This document shows, one piece after another, positions 1 to 8,448 of a stretch of 64,000 nt of DNA (the stretch's first letter is position 1; the number at the start of each line of letters is the position of its first letter). The DNA is taken from positions 1 through 64,000 of the forward strand of contig UQCV01000005.1 of assembly GCA_900539665.1 (NCBI GenBank), written 5' to 3'. Source of the DNA: an uncultured Succinivibrionaceae bacterium (GTDB taxonomy: Bacteria; Pseudomonadota; Gammaproteobacteria; Enterobacterales; Succinivibrionaceae). Under the pieces are notes generated by a model, which saw only the letters and a program-made list of their open reading frames with translations, did not search any database and was not told the origin of the DNA. Made by a program: the position numbers and the translations under genes.

Positions 1-18
1 ATTAGAGTGCTTGAGCGA

Positions 19-76
19 GAACTGAACCTATCTTATCGGTGGGAAGCCCCCACCTTTATAGGTGGGGGGATGTCAC
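19..76 (+). mobile_element. IS200/IS605-type right-end palindrome, copy 1
   Basis: A GC-rich hairpin (CCCCCACC, short loop, GGTGGGGG) is preceded by GAACTGAAC and followed by ATGTCAC. The same arrangement recurs inverted at 41716-41767 and 56445-56495. The hairpin plus terminal GTCAC resembles the right end of IS200/IS605 elements, which also forms the 3' scaffold of TnpB guide RNAs. No tnpB lies inside the window, so this is either the end of an element to the left or a solo end. Confidence 0.55.
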
Positions 77-349
77 GTTCTGTTAAGAATATTAGTTAAT
101 GATATAATTGAGGCGTTTGCATGTGGCGGACGCCTTTTCAATTTTAAGGCTAATAAAAAGATGCTAAATATAAATGGTATTGGACTTGATGGTTTAAAGG
201 ATTTATCTACTTTAGTATCTACTTTAGTTAGAATAGATAAAACCAAGAATTGTCGCTTTTATCTAACCATCTCGTAAGTCAGAGCTACTTTTTTTAACTT
301 CGGTAACCCTAGTTAAACTTGGGTTACCAAGTGGTATATAGTTTTTCAA
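77..349. other. Gene-free leader region left of the lipoprotein pair
   Basis: No convincing gene is present. The one long open frame (62-277) has no ribosome binding site and no recognisable protein character. A perfect inverted repeat, GGTAACCC at 302-309 and GGGTTACC at 321-328, sits just before the first lipoprotein gene and could be an operator or the remains of a terminator. Confidence 0.4.
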
Positions 350-862
350 ATGAACAAAATCTTATCCTTTGGCTCCATGTTAGGTTTAACGGTCCTGCTA
401 ACAGCTTGTGGGGTCACAGTCGGCACAGGTGATACTTACGATTGGCATAGTAGTTATGTCAAGCAATTGTACTTGAATCGAGGTGATATTTCTGAACAAG
501 AATATGCGGAATATTTGCAAGAAATAGCAGATGACGCTGATCAAAAGGAGCCAAGAGCTTTGCCTCCTGGGTTTTATGCGGGCTTAGGTTTAGCATGGTA
601 CCGTGCAGGTGATCTTGATAAAGCCACGATGTATTTAAATAAAGAGGCCGCAGTGTGGCCAGAAGCAAAGGTTGCTTCGCAAGTGGCTACGTGGTTGCAA
701 GAGGATTTTAAGCCTCAATTAACGGGGCCTAAGGGACATCCTGACGAGGCTATAGCGCCAGAAACATCAAAGGCAAGCGTTAAAGATAAGGAGAAGACCG
801 ATACATCAGCCTCCGCTAATCAAATAATTGTTGATATGAAACCAAACACAAGGACCCGATAA
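350..862 (+). CDS. DUF4810-family outer-membrane lipoprotein
   Basis: A 170-residue lipoprotein precursor. Its signal peptide ends in a lipobox (LTAC, Cys20). The mature part carries the short DUF4810 region with conserved tyrosines and tryptophans (around residues 30-110), including an alanine-rich helical segment around 75-115 (YAGLGLAWYRAGDLDKA) that resembles a TPR-like pair. The C-terminal 50 residues are low complexity and charged. In known loci this family sits in a three-gene set, CsgG-like lipoprotein, DUF4810 and DUF799, thought to form an envelope assembly. Here only the last two are present, with the second starting 1 bp after this stop. The substrate is unknown. The CsgG-like partner may have been lost or lie elsewhere. 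Confidence 0.75.
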   Translation: MNKILSFGSMLGLTVLLTACGVTVGTGDTYDWHSSYVKQLYLNRGDISEQEYAEYLQEIADDADQKEPRALPPGFYAGLGLAWYRAGDLDKATMYLNKEAAVWPEAKVASQVATWLQEDFKPQLTGPKGHPDEAIAPETSKASVKDKEKTDTSASANQIIVDMKPNTRTR

Positions 863-863
863 G

Positions 864-1607
864 ATGAAACTAGCAGTTGTTTTTAAAACGTGGAGACGTT
901 TGTTTGGTTCATTAGCCATCTTAAGTTTGGCTTTAATAGCTACGGCTTGTACTAGTAAAATCGGTCAACCGGTACACGATGCCTCTTTGCGTTCTATCTT
1001 GATTGTGCCTGTAGAAAATGAATCGGGTAATCCGCAAGCAGATTTAGTCTTCCCGCCGGTTTTACAATATGTGTTTGCTGAACGCGGTTACTATGTGTAT
1101 GACAATCGTTTGATTCAAGCAGTGTTAGAGCGCCACAATTTATGGGATCAGGAAGCTTTTAGAAAAGTTAAACCAGAAGAGCTAGCAGCGCTTTTTGGGG
1201 CTGACGGCGTTCTTTATATGAAGGTGTTGTCCTATAACGTTACGACTAGAATTATCTACACCAATCGTCGTATTGGACTTTCTTATAAGATGTTTGCTCG
1301 TGATGGCAAATTGATGCATGAGGATATGCATTACGTGCAATTACCTTTAGATCCTGATAGCTCCGAATATAATCCGCTTGCCTCAGTTATAAATGGAGTC
1401 GCGGCCGCTTTAGAAAAGGATGGGCCGATTAATGCCATGCAAGCGGTAACTTCAATTTCATTTGATTTTGCTCCAGGGCCATACCACGATGATTCATTTG
1501 GTTGGACGGTAAGAGTGCCCTTTCAAGATAAGGTAATTCTTAATCCACATCCAAGAAGCAAAGACGAAACGCGACTTGAAACGGATAGAGACCCTGACAA
1601 CATTTAA
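864..1607 (+). CDS. DUF799 (GNA1162-type) lipoprotein
   Basis: A 247-residue protein with a basic N-terminus, a hydrophobic stretch (residues 13-28) and a lipobox-like ATAC ending at Cys29. The mature domain matches the DUF799/GNA1162 pattern: RSILIVPVENES near residue 45, then a Rossmann-like fold with FAERGYYVYD and LFGADGVLYM segments. GNA1162 relatives resemble TolB N-terminal domains and are outer-membrane lipoproteins associated with CsgG-like proteins. It is translationally linked to the DUF4810 gene upstream and precedes the aryl polyene cluster by 73 bp. It could share that transcript, but DUF799 is not a core aryl polyene function. The role is inferred only from the family. Confidence 0.78.
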   Translation: MKLAVVFKTWRRLFGSLAILSLALIATACTSKIGQPVHDASLRSILIVPVENESGNPQADLVFPPVLQYVFAERGYYVYDNRLIQAVLERHNLWDQEAFRKVKPEELAALFGADGVLYMKVLSYNVTTRIIYTNRRIGLSYKMFARDGKLMHEDMHYVQLPLDPDSSEYNPLASVINGVAAALEKDGPINAMQAVTSISFDFAPGPYHDDSFGWTVRVPFQDKVILNPHPRSKDETRLETDRDPDNI

Positions 1608-1680
1608 CTTTGAAGTGCATAGCTAGAATAAAGCAGGTTTAAAGACTAACTGTATTTACGCACCCCAAAAAGGATAACCC

Positions 1681-2457
1681 ATGTTTAAAATGAAACTAAC
1701 CTCTCTTGGGGTAATTGAGACGACAAATGGTAATTTTACCAATCAAGCTGGCACCTTCTCCTTTGAAGCTGACAAACTCACCAAGTTAATTCCTATGATG
1801 ATGCGTCGTCGTTTAAAGGGGGCGGGACGTAATGCGGTGGCTTTAGGTTGTTTGGCCTTAAACTTTGCTGATGATGTTGATTTGGTAGTTTTTGCTTCGC
1901 GCACGGGGGAAACTATTCGGTGCCTACACATGCTAAAAGAAGTGCTTATGGGGCATGCCTTATCTCCGGCAGATTTTTCGGGAAGCGTACATAATGCAAC
2001 GGCAGGCGTTTTAGCGATTGTGCGTAAATTTAAAGGCGAAACTACCGCGGTTGCAGCTGGTAAACATACGTTTAGAGCGGGAATTGATGAAGCATATGCA
2101 GCCTTAGCTTGTCAAAGCGCTAAGCGCGTATTACTCATTTGCTTTGAAGATAACCTTTTAGGGCAAGACATTATGGATTTTGCGGGGCAAGAAGAATTCG
2201 GTCAGGCCTTTGCGGTGGCGATGCTTTGGGAAGCGGCGCCCGGTGGTAATGCGGCTCAAGCCTTAAGCTCACAAGAGGCAATGGATAATAAGGATGCATA
2301 TACAGCTTTAGGACTTGAAGAAACCAGGGCCTTATCTTCGAAATTCAAGTTACCACAAGATGTTTCTTGGAATGGAGCTAGCGCCGATGATGCGCAAACA
2401 GCTATAGATGTAGTGTATCAGCTTGTAGCCGGCCAGACCATTTTGGGTACCCCTTAG
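1681..2457 (+). CDS. apeC: Aryl polyene beta-ketoacyl synthase chain-length factor
   Basis: A 258-residue N-terminal ketosynthase-like half domain. It has the family segments FASRTGETIR (near residue 72) and SPADFSGSVHNATAG (near 98), where a true ketosynthase would have its catalytic cysteine. It lacks the C-terminal half with the two catalytic histidines, as expected for a chain-length factor. In aryl polyene systems this subunit pairs with the ApeO-type ketosynthase to set chain length. It opens the biosynthetic run and is followed after 42 bp by the acyltransferase gene. The start is the ATG at 1681, preceded by an AAAAGGATAA ribosome binding site. Confidence 0.85.
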   Translation: MFKMKLTSLGVIETTNGNFTNQAGTFSFEADKLTKLIPMMMRRRLKGAGRNAVALGCLALNFADDVDLVVFASRTGETIRCLHMLKEVLMGHALSPADFSGSVHNATAGVLAIVRKFKGETTAVAAGKHTFRAGIDEAYAALACQSAKRVLLICFEDNLLGQDIMDFAGQEEFGQAFAVAMLWEAAPGGNAAQALSSQEAMDNKDAYTALGLEETRALSSKFKLPQDVSWNGASADDAQTAIDVVYQLVAGQTILGTP

Positions 2458-2499
2458 TTTTACAAACGTAAACTTAAACAGTAATTTTGCGGGGAATAC

Positions 2500-3300
2500 A
2501 TGGCTAGTTCGTTAAGCCAAAAAGTTAGAAGCTTCAATATATTTTTTTGTTTTGGGGTTTTTGCTTTTGGGGCGGTGCTCAATGGAATTTTAATCTATTT
2601 GGTGCTAACTCTTTGTTGTTGGCAGCGTCGCCGTCGTGTTCTTTGTTTTAGATATGTAGTGCGCTTAAGCTTTCGGTTTTTCCTTAAATTGTGCGGAGTG
2701 TTACGAGCGTTTTCCGTGCAGGGGCCTGATTTTACGGCTCTTAAAGACTTAAAAGGCGCTATTTTTATTGCTAATCACCCAAGCTTAGTTGACTACATTA
2801 TCCTCTCTTCAAGACTACCTATATCCACAAGTGTGATGGTCAAAGCTAAGCTTACTCACTCCTTTATGCGTTTTGTGATTTCTGGGCTTGGTTATGTGAC
2901 GAATGAATGCGACCCTCAAGAACTAAATGCTATCATTGCTAGTGGAGAAAACGTGCTAATTTTCCCCGAAGGGACGAGAACCGCGCCTAATGGGGTAATC
3001 CATTTTCATCGTGGGTTTGCCAACTTAGCTCTCGAAACCAAAGCGTTAATTTTTCCGCTTTTTATATCCTCAGATGTGCCGGGATTTTTAGCTCAAAATT
3101 TTTGGTCATTTAGAGCCCCTAAAAAGGTCCCAATGTTTTCATTAGCCTTAGGGCAGCCTATAAGTTGTAAAGAAGCTTTAGCTGCCAATGAACCGCGTGG
3201 CATTTGGGCGCGCCGCTTTACGCATCAAGTTGAAGAGCTTTATCAAAGCCATTTAAAGGCTCAAGCTTCTACGGATGGAGAAAATTTATCCAATCTCTAA
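2500..3300 (+). CDS. 1-acylglycerol-3-phosphate O-acyltransferase-like enzyme of the aryl polyene cluster
   Basis: A 266-residue PlsC-like acyltransferase. One membrane segment lies near residues 12-40, then the catalytic H-x4-D motif in ANHPSLVD (near residue 92) and the FPEGTR substrate motif (near 155). Aryl polyene clusters carry such an enzyme between the chain-length factor and the acyl carrier proteins. It is believed to transfer an acyl chain to the lipid anchor of the pigment, but the acceptor cannot be read from the sequence. Gene order and spacing match the standard cluster. Confidence 0.85.
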   Translation: MASSLSQKVRSFNIFFCFGVFAFGAVLNGILIYLVLTLCCWQRRRRVLCFRYVVRLSFRFFLKLCGVLRAFSVQGPDFTALKDLKGAIFIANHPSLVDYIILSSRLPISTSVMVKAKLTHSFMRFVISGLGYVTNECDPQELNAIIASGENVLIFPEGTRTAPNGVIHFHRGFANLALETKALIFPLFISSDVPGFLAQNFWSFRAPKKVPMFSLALGQPISCKEALAANEPRGIWARRFTHQVEELYQSHLKAQASTDGENLSNL

Positions 3301-3573
3301 TCGAGACAGGCTTAAAACGTTTTTGTGGCTAAAAATAATAAAACTTTGCTTTTGATCGGTTAAAATAGGCGACATTACGTACATGAACGTGCTTGGTGTA
3401 TGTGTAAGCTCAAAAAAGCTTTGATATTCACTAGCTAATAGAACGTTTGTTGGACTAAATTTTAGGGATAAACCAATGTATGGGTTAAGCTATGCTTGAA
3501 GTTATAGCTCCCATTTTTTGTACATTTTGGTAAACGTTCACTCAAATAATAATAAATCAAAAGGGAACATGTT
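3301..3573. other. Intergenic region before the acyl carrier protein genes
   Basis: A 273-bp gap inside the cluster, AT-rich near its end. No clear terminator or sigma-70 box was found. An internal promoter for the highly expressed acyl carrier protein genes is possible but not shown. The ribosome binding site AAAAGGGAAC lies just before the first ACP. Confidence 0.3.
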
Positions 3574-3834
3574 ATGAATGAAGAATTAGTACTCCAAATG
3601 AAGAAAATGATCGTGGAGGCACTCAATTTAGAAGATATCTCTCCAGAAGATATTGAAACAGAGGCCCCACTTTTTGGTGATGGCTTAGGGCTTGATTCAA
3701 TTGATGCTTTGGAATTAGGGCTTGCTTTAAAAAATACCTTTGGGGTAAAAATCAGTCCCGAATCTGAAAATGTAAAAGAACATTTTAAATCAGTTGCGAC
3801 TTTAGTTAAGTTTGTTGAAGACAACCGCAAGTAA
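3574..3834 (+). CDS. apeE: Aryl polyene acyl carrier protein 1
   Basis: An 86-residue acidic acyl carrier protein. The phosphopantetheine site is Ser42 in GLDSIDALE, within the four-helix ACP pattern (LFGDGLGLDS, then LKNTFGVKI). It carries the starter or growing polyene chain as a thioester. It is followed after 12 bp by a second ACP, the paired arrangement typical of aryl polyene clusters. A GC-poor leader and a good ribosome binding site suggest strong expression. Confidence 0.9.
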   Translation: MNEELVLQMKKMIVEALNLEDISPEDIETEAPLFGDGLGLDSIDALELGLALKNTFGVKISPESENVKEHFKSVATLVKFVEDNRK

Positions 3835-3846
3835 AAGGAACGCCAA

Positions 3847-4095
3847 ATGACTCGTGAAGATGTAATTGCTCGCCTTAAAGAAATTTTACAAGAAAGCTTT
3901 GATATCGACCCAAGCACCGTGACTGCTGATTCTAACATCGTAACTGATCTCGATCTTGATTCTATTGATGCCATCGATATGGTGGCACAAGTGCAGCGCG
4001 AGCTAAACTGTCGTTTAACGGCTGAAGATTTTAAAGCAGTGCGCACCATCGGCGATATCGCTGATGTTATCTGTGCGCGGGTAGCAGGAAAATAA
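3847..4095 (+). CDS. apeF: Aryl polyene acyl carrier protein 2
   Basis: An 82-residue acyl carrier protein with Ser39 in DLDSIDAID as the phosphopantetheine attachment site. It is only distantly similar to the ACP immediately upstream, so the two probably have separate jobs, for example starter loading and chain extension. Its AAGGAA ribosome binding site overlaps the end of the first ACP gene. The starter ligase gene follows after 6 bp. Confidence 0.9.
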   Translation: MTREDVIARLKEILQESFDIDPSTVTADSNIVTDLDLDSIDAIDMVAQVQRELNCRLTAEDFKAVRTIGDIADVICARVAGK

Positions 4096-4101
4096 TTCTT
4101 C

Positions 4102-5658
4102 GTGCGCCGGTATCTAGCGAGTTTTGGTCCCGCTATAAGTCGCCACGGGACAGAGCAGTATGTTTCAGTAGATGGCAAGCTTAGAACTAGTGTCGAGGTT
4201 GAAGAAGCTGCGCTTGAGGTTTGCTTAGCTCTGCAAAAGGTGGCTTCTCCTGCTAGTCGCGTTGTCATTGCTACTGATGATGCTTTGTGGGTATCGGTGT
4301 TTTTGTTAGCGGTGTGGCACGCTAACATGGAACCGGTGTTTGCCTCTTCGCTTGAAGCAAGAGATATCTTAGCCGTGCCGAAGGCGCAGGTAGTTCTAAC
4401 TACTGACGTTGAGGAAGTGGCGCATAAAAGCTACTTAGATTTAAAAGCCCATGGTTTACAGCTTTTAGGTTTTGCGGAAGATATCTTATTTACCCCTAAA
4501 GCGGTCTTTGGCACGAATATTCCCCATCCTTTTGAATACAAGCCTACGCCTAATTTTGCACCCGCAATTACCCAAATGACTTCAGGCTCAACCGGGGTAC
4601 CTCAAGCTATCACTAGAACCCTAGCGGGTTTAATGCAAGAAGTACAGACTGTAGCGCGGCTTTATCCTGCCGACATAATGCAGGACCCAAAATTAGTCAT
4701 GTGTGCCACGGTGCCGATTTTGCACGCTTATGGCTTGTGCTTTAGATATTTACTGCCTCTATATTTTGGGGTAGCGATGATGCGTCAGGCGGCTAAGTGG
4801 GAAGAACAACTTGGTCCTGATACTGCGAATAGATTTTCTCAGGTTTGGCTGGTAACGAGCCCGGCCTTTTTACGGCGTTTAGGCTCCGGGCCCGCTTCCT
4901 TTAATTGTGTCTTTATGCAAACTGCGGGTGGGCGCCTAGAACGCGATGTTATTACTTTGGCCTTTGCTTATTTTGGGCAGCCTAAATTCTTAGAAATTTT
5001 AGGTAGTACCGAAACTGGGGTTATGGCTTGGCGCTTAGTCTCACCTCAAGCGGAATCTACTTGGTGGAATTTTCTTGAACCTAACGCTTTAATGATCTTA
5101 GCTGAGGATAAGGATCAGCGTAAGGTTATTAAAAACCAAGGGGTAGGAATTTTAGTGGTTGGCACCTCCTTTGTAGAGCCTAATTTAAGGCAATTTTTGC
5201 CTATGGCGAAAGCCCCAAATACCACTAATAGCGAAGGCTTGTACTTTGTTACCGGCGATCTAGTCGAATTATTAGGTGATGGATTACATCTACGCTTTAT
5301 TGGGCGTAGTGGACGCGTGATTAAGCTTGAAGACAATCGTTTTTCTTTAGATGAAGTGGAAGAGCAATTGAGGCATTCCGGTTTAATGAGTAGTTGTGCG
5401 GTCACCTCTTATGAATGCCACGGACGAATGGCTTTGCAAGCGGCCGTGGTATTAAATGGCGAAGGGGAAACTAGGTTACTTGCGCTCGGACGGAGTAAAT
5501 TTATCTTAGCACTACGACAAAAGCTATGTACCTTAATGCCGGCCATAGTGATTCCGCGACGCTTCATTTTTTGTGCTAAGCTACCACAATCGGCCAGCGG
5601 TAAAATTTTATATGCAGAAGTAAAAGGGATGTTTGAACATGCGTTTTCCCGTCGTTAA
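4102..5658 (+). CDS. apeH: Acyl/aryl-AMP ligase activating the aryl polyene starter
   Basis: A 518-residue member of the ANL adenylating superfamily. Seen: the P-loop-like TSGSTGVPQ near residues 160-168 (Gln replaces the usual Lys at the end), GSTETG near 301-306, the hinge region GRSGRV near residue 395 and a C-terminal PQSASGKI with the catalytic lysine. In aryl polyene biosynthesis this enzyme activates the aromatic starter acid and loads it on an ACP. It starts at GTG 4102, 6 bp after the second ACP. The last 20 bp overlap the dehydratase gene, so the two are translationally coupled. Confidence 0.82.
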   Translation: MRRYLASFGPAISRHGTEQYVSVDGKLRTSVEVEEAALEVCLALQKVASPASRVVIATDDALWVSVFLLAVWHANMEPVFASSLEARDILAVPKAQVVLTTDVEEVAHKSYLDLKAHGLQLLGFAEDILFTPKAVFGTNIPHPFEYKPTPNFAPAITQMTSGSTGVPQAITRTLAGLMQEVQTVARLYPADIMQDPKLVMCATVPILHAYGLCFRYLLPLYFGVAMMRQAAKWEEQLGPDTANRFSQVWLVTSPAFLRRLGSGPASFNCVFMQTAGGRLERDVITLAFAYFGQPKFLEILGSTETGVMAWRLVSPQAESTWWNFLEPNALMILAEDKDQRKVIKNQGVGILVVGTSFVEPNLRQFLPMAKAPNTTNSEGLYFVTGDLVELLGDGLHLRFIGRSGRVIKLEDNRFSLDEVEEQLRHSGLMSSCAVTSYECHGRMALQAAVVLNGEGETRLLALGRSKFILALRQKLCTLMPAIVIPRRFIFCAKLPQSASGKILYAEVKGMFEHAFSRR

Positions 5659-6007
5659 AAAAACTGAAGCTACGGCTGATGGCCTGCGCCTAACGCTTGA
5701 AATGGTGCCGGAGCTTGATTGGTTTTCTGGGCATTTTGACCAAGTAGGCATTTTGCCTGGAGTAGCTATGTGCGTATTCGTACAGGAATTTACCACTCGC
5801 TACCTCAATTTTGATCTCTACGCTTCTTTTACTGATCTGGTACAGGCTAAATTTTTAAAAACCATTATGGCTGGTGAAACTGTAGAGCTCACAATAACTC
5901 CTAATATGGAAAGTCAGGTCGTAAATTTTTCTGCGGTCTCAAATGGAACCTTGTGTGCTAGTGGACGCTTAGGTTTTAACCCTCAATATTTAAATGATGC
6001 AACTTAG
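5639..6007 (+). CDS. apeI: Hotdog-fold 3-hydroxyacyl-ACP dehydratase subunit
   Basis: A 122-residue single hotdog domain of the FabA/FabZ type. The GHF segment with His32 and the following ILPGV correspond to the catalytic histidine and the substrate tunnel of this family. In aryl polyene systems this subunit works together with a second dehydratase of the ApeP type (12891-13409 here). The ATG at 5639 is preferred over the TTG 6 bp upstream. The start lies inside the ligase gene. Confidence 0.82.
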   Translation: MRFPVVKKTEATADGLRLTLEMVPELDWFSGHFDQVGILPGVAMCVFVQEFTTRYLNFDLYASFTDLVQAKFLKTIMAGETVELTITPNMESQVVNFSAVSNGTLCASGRLGFNPQYLNDAT

Positions 6008-6203
6008 CTCAATTTAAATAAGGTATAGGAAATTTAGTTCATGAGTTCATAAGTTCTTAAGAATAGATAAACAACAAAAACCTAAAGAACCAAAAGTCCT
6101 AGAGGCTTGGGAAACATGGTTAAAAGACCGACTCGTACTTAGTTCCATTTAGTAGGGCTTTTAAGCCGGTGGTCCGATTTAGTAAGTTTTAAAGGAAAAA
6201 ACC

Positions 6204-6941
6204 GTGAGTGATTTAAATTTTAGAGCTGTAATTATAATCCCTTGCCGTAAACACGCACGGCCTTTAGCTTTAGAATTACCAAAAATTTTAGCCTCAGGTC
6301 TTGGGGTTATTATTGTTGATGATGGTAATACAGTTGAAGAGAGCCAAATCTTAAATTCCTTGCTCGCCCCAAATGTTATGGTTTTACGCCATACTGGAGC
6401 GCCTGGCAAGGGAGCGGCCATGCAGTTTGGGTTTGAGTATGCTTATAGTCAAGGTTTTACTCATGTTATTCAAATCGATGCTGATGGGCAACAGGATGCC
6501 CAAGCCATTCCGGAAATTTTAGTGCTTGCGATGCGCCACCAAAATCAACTAATTTGCGCGGTCCCAAATTATAACAAAGTGCCTTTAGGGCGTTTTATGG
6601 CTCGTTACATCACTCATTTTTGGGTGGCAGTAGAACTTGGACGTTGTCAGATCATTGATTCGATGTGCGGGCTTCGTTGCTATCCTTTAGCCCAAACCCT
6701 CCAGGTGATGCATCAGCACCATGTAGGGCGCAGGATGGCTTTTGATACTGAAATTATGGTACGCCTATATTGGGCCGGGATGGATTTTTGTTTTTTGCCG
6801 GTGAAGGTTTGTTACCCTGAGGGTGGGGTTAGTAACTTTGCCCCATTTAAAGACAATGTCATGATTTCACTTATGCATACTAAGTTGTGCCTAGAAAAAA
6901 TCTGCCATTTTCGGGCTATTCACCGTAGGAACTATCATTAA
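6204..6941 (+). CDS. Family 2 glycosyltransferase of the aryl polyene cluster
   Basis: A 245-residue GT-A glycosyltransferase resembling dolichyl-phosphate mannose synthase. Seen: AVIIIPCRKHARPL near the N-terminus, the nucleotide-binding VDDGNT, and the metal-binding DADGQQD near residue 95. There is no membrane anchor. In other aryl polyene clusters this domain is often fused to the LpxL-like acyltransferase encoded next; here they are separate genes joined by a TAATG overlap. It starts at GTG 6204 with AAAGGA 5 bp upstream. The 196-bp gap before it may hold an internal promoter. Confidence 0.85.
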   Translation: MSDLNFRAVIIIPCRKHARPLALELPKILASGLGVIIVDDGNTVEESQILNSLLAPNVMVLRHTGAPGKGAAMQFGFEYAYSQGFTHVIQIDADGQQDAQAIPEILVLAMRHQNQLICAVPNYNKVPLGRFMARYITHFWVAVELGRCQIIDSMCGLRCYPLAQTLQVMHQHHVGRRMAFDTEIMVRLYWAGMDFCFLPVKVCYPEGGVSNFAPFKDNVMISLMHTKLCLEKICHFRAIHRRNYH

Positions 6942-7960
6942 TGGTGGAGTGCAAGAAATCTTTTTTTTGGCGGAGTCAACGCGATGGAACTTCCTTTATA
7001 GGGCTTGATTTAGCAGTCTGGCTTTATAAATATGGAGGGCGTTATGCGATTAAAGTTTTATTGTTAATTATTGCGACCATTGTATATTTGGCCGTCCCGC
7101 GAGCGCGTTTTTACTCGCAAGACTATTTAAAGCGAATTAGACAAACGGCGATAGATAACGATATTACCCTCCCGCCAAATAACGTTTGGCGTCATATATA
7201 TCGTTTTGTGGAAGCGGTTTTAGAGCGCGTGTTGGCTTGGCATGGACTCTTAAATTATGCTGATTTAGAAGCCGTTGATAATTCCATCGTTAGAATGCAG
7301 ACGCAGTTAGCATCTCCTACGGGAGCGGTAATTGTTGGGGCGCATGTGGGCAGTATTGAAATGCTCAGAGCGATCATGAAGGTGTCTACGGCCAAAATAC
7401 GCCGGGTCAATATTTTAATTGAAACCACTGGCAATCAGCGTTTTTTAGAGTACTTAAAAAAAGTTAATGCCGATAGTGCGACCGATTTTTTTCCGGTAGA
7501 TGATATAACCCCAGCTACCGCTATCGAATTACATGAGCGCGTCACAAATGGGGAGTGGGTCGTGATTTTAGCGGATCGATTACCTCACCCTAAGGCGCGG
7601 GCTTTAAAAGTGCCTTTTTTAGGGAGTACAGTTTTATTGCCGGAAGGGCCATGGCTTTTAGCCCTATTACTTAAAGCTCCTGTTTTTGCTTTATTTGGCG
7701 TTAAATCAGGGCGTAAACTTAAAGTGTATTTTAAAGATTTAGGTCGCGTGGAAGCACCACGGCGTGAACGCGAGGCTGTTTTTACGCAAAAGGCGACGGC
7801 ACTTGCGCAGTTGATGACAGAAATTCTTTTTCAAGCGCCACTTGATTGGTTTAACTTTTACGGATTTTTTGAAGGTTCACCTCAGGTTAAACCTAAAGCT
7901 GATGAAGTAAAGTCAAATGCGGGGCAAGCTCCTAAGAACTCTGAGAGCAGGGAAGATTAA
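6941..7960 (+). CDS. LpxL/HtrB-like lysophospholipid acyltransferase
   Basis: A 339-residue protein with one N-terminal membrane segment (around residues 37-53) and a lipid A late-acyltransferase-like domain. The probable catalytic dyad is the H-x4-E in GAHVGSIEML (near residue 134). LADRLP and FLGSTVLLPEGP follow in the usual spacing. Aryl polyene clusters contain this acyltransferase next to the glycosyltransferase; together they probably build the lipid anchor. Its ATG overlaps the glycosyltransferase stop. The C-terminal 25 residues are polar and probably disordered. Confidence 0.85.
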   Translation: MVECKKSFFWRSQRDGTSFIGLDLAVWLYKYGGRYAIKVLLLIIATIVYLAVPRARFYSQDYLKRIRQTAIDNDITLPPNNVWRHIYRFVEAVLERVLAWHGLLNYADLEAVDNSIVRMQTQLASPTGAVIVGAHVGSIEMLRAIMKVSTAKIRRVNILIETTGNQRFLEYLKKVNADSATDFFPVDDITPATAIELHERVTNGEWVVILADRLPHPKARALKVPFLGSTVLLPEGPWLLALLLKAPVFALFGVKSGRKLKVYFKDLGRVEAPRREREAVFTQKATALAQLMTEILFQAPLDWFNFYGFFEGSPQVKPKADEVKSNAGQAPKNSESRED

Positions 7961-7961
7961 A

Positions 7962-8441
7962 ATGAGTCTTTTTACCTTTTATTCCAAACAGCATGTGGAA
8001 TTTTACGATTGCGACCCAATGGGGGTAGTATGGCATGGAAACTACCTTCGTTTTTTAGAAAAAGCTCGGGGCGAATTCTTAGATTTTATTGGCTATAGCT
8101 ACCGTGACATTGATGTGGATGGTTATTTTTTCCCAATCGTTGAAGAACGCATGAAATATACGCATTCGCTCCGCTTAGGCGATACTTTTACCATTAAGCT
8201 TCATCTCGATGAATTTGAAAATCGTTTGGTTCATAGCTTTGAAATAGAATGTCACGACCAAATTTGCGTAAAAGGGCGAACGGTGCAAGTAGCGCTACCA
8301 AAAAACGGGCAAGAATTGAGTTTCTTTATGCCGCCAAATTTTGTTAAAGCGATAAAAAAGCTGGATTTGTCTGATCCGCTAAGATCTAAAGCAAAAGTAG
8401 CCCGAGCTCACGCAGATCTAGCTTCAGGCTCAAGGGAGTAA
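7962..8441 (+). CDS. 4HBT-family acyl-CoA/ACP thioesterase
   Basis: A 159-residue hotdog thioesterase. The 4-hydroxybenzoyl-CoA thioesterase signature YDCDPMGVVWHGNY lies at about residues 14-27 and includes the catalytic aspartate. Such a thioesterase is a standard member of aryl polyene clusters and may act in editing or release of acyl intermediates. The in-frame upstream GTG/ATG options would overlap the acyltransferase; ATG 7962, one base after the previous stop, is the natural start. Confidence 0.85.
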   Translation: MSLFTFYSKQHVEFYDCDPMGVVWHGNYLRFLEKARGEFLDFIGYSYRDIDVDGYFFPIVEERMKYTHSLRLGDTFTIKLHLDEFENRLVHSFEIECHDQICVKGRTVQVALPKNGQELSFFMPPNFVKAIKKLDLSDPLRSKAKVARAHADLASGSRE

Positions 8442-8448
8442 CTAGAAA

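Noticed and set aside
62..277. 71-codon open frame near the left edge
   Set aside because: No ribosome binding site, no recognisable motifs, and it begins within the IS-type palindrome.
3462..4328. 288-codon frame on the minus strand
   Set aside because: It lies antisense to the two acyl carrier protein genes and the ligase, with Ser/Thr-rich composition typical of shadow frames.
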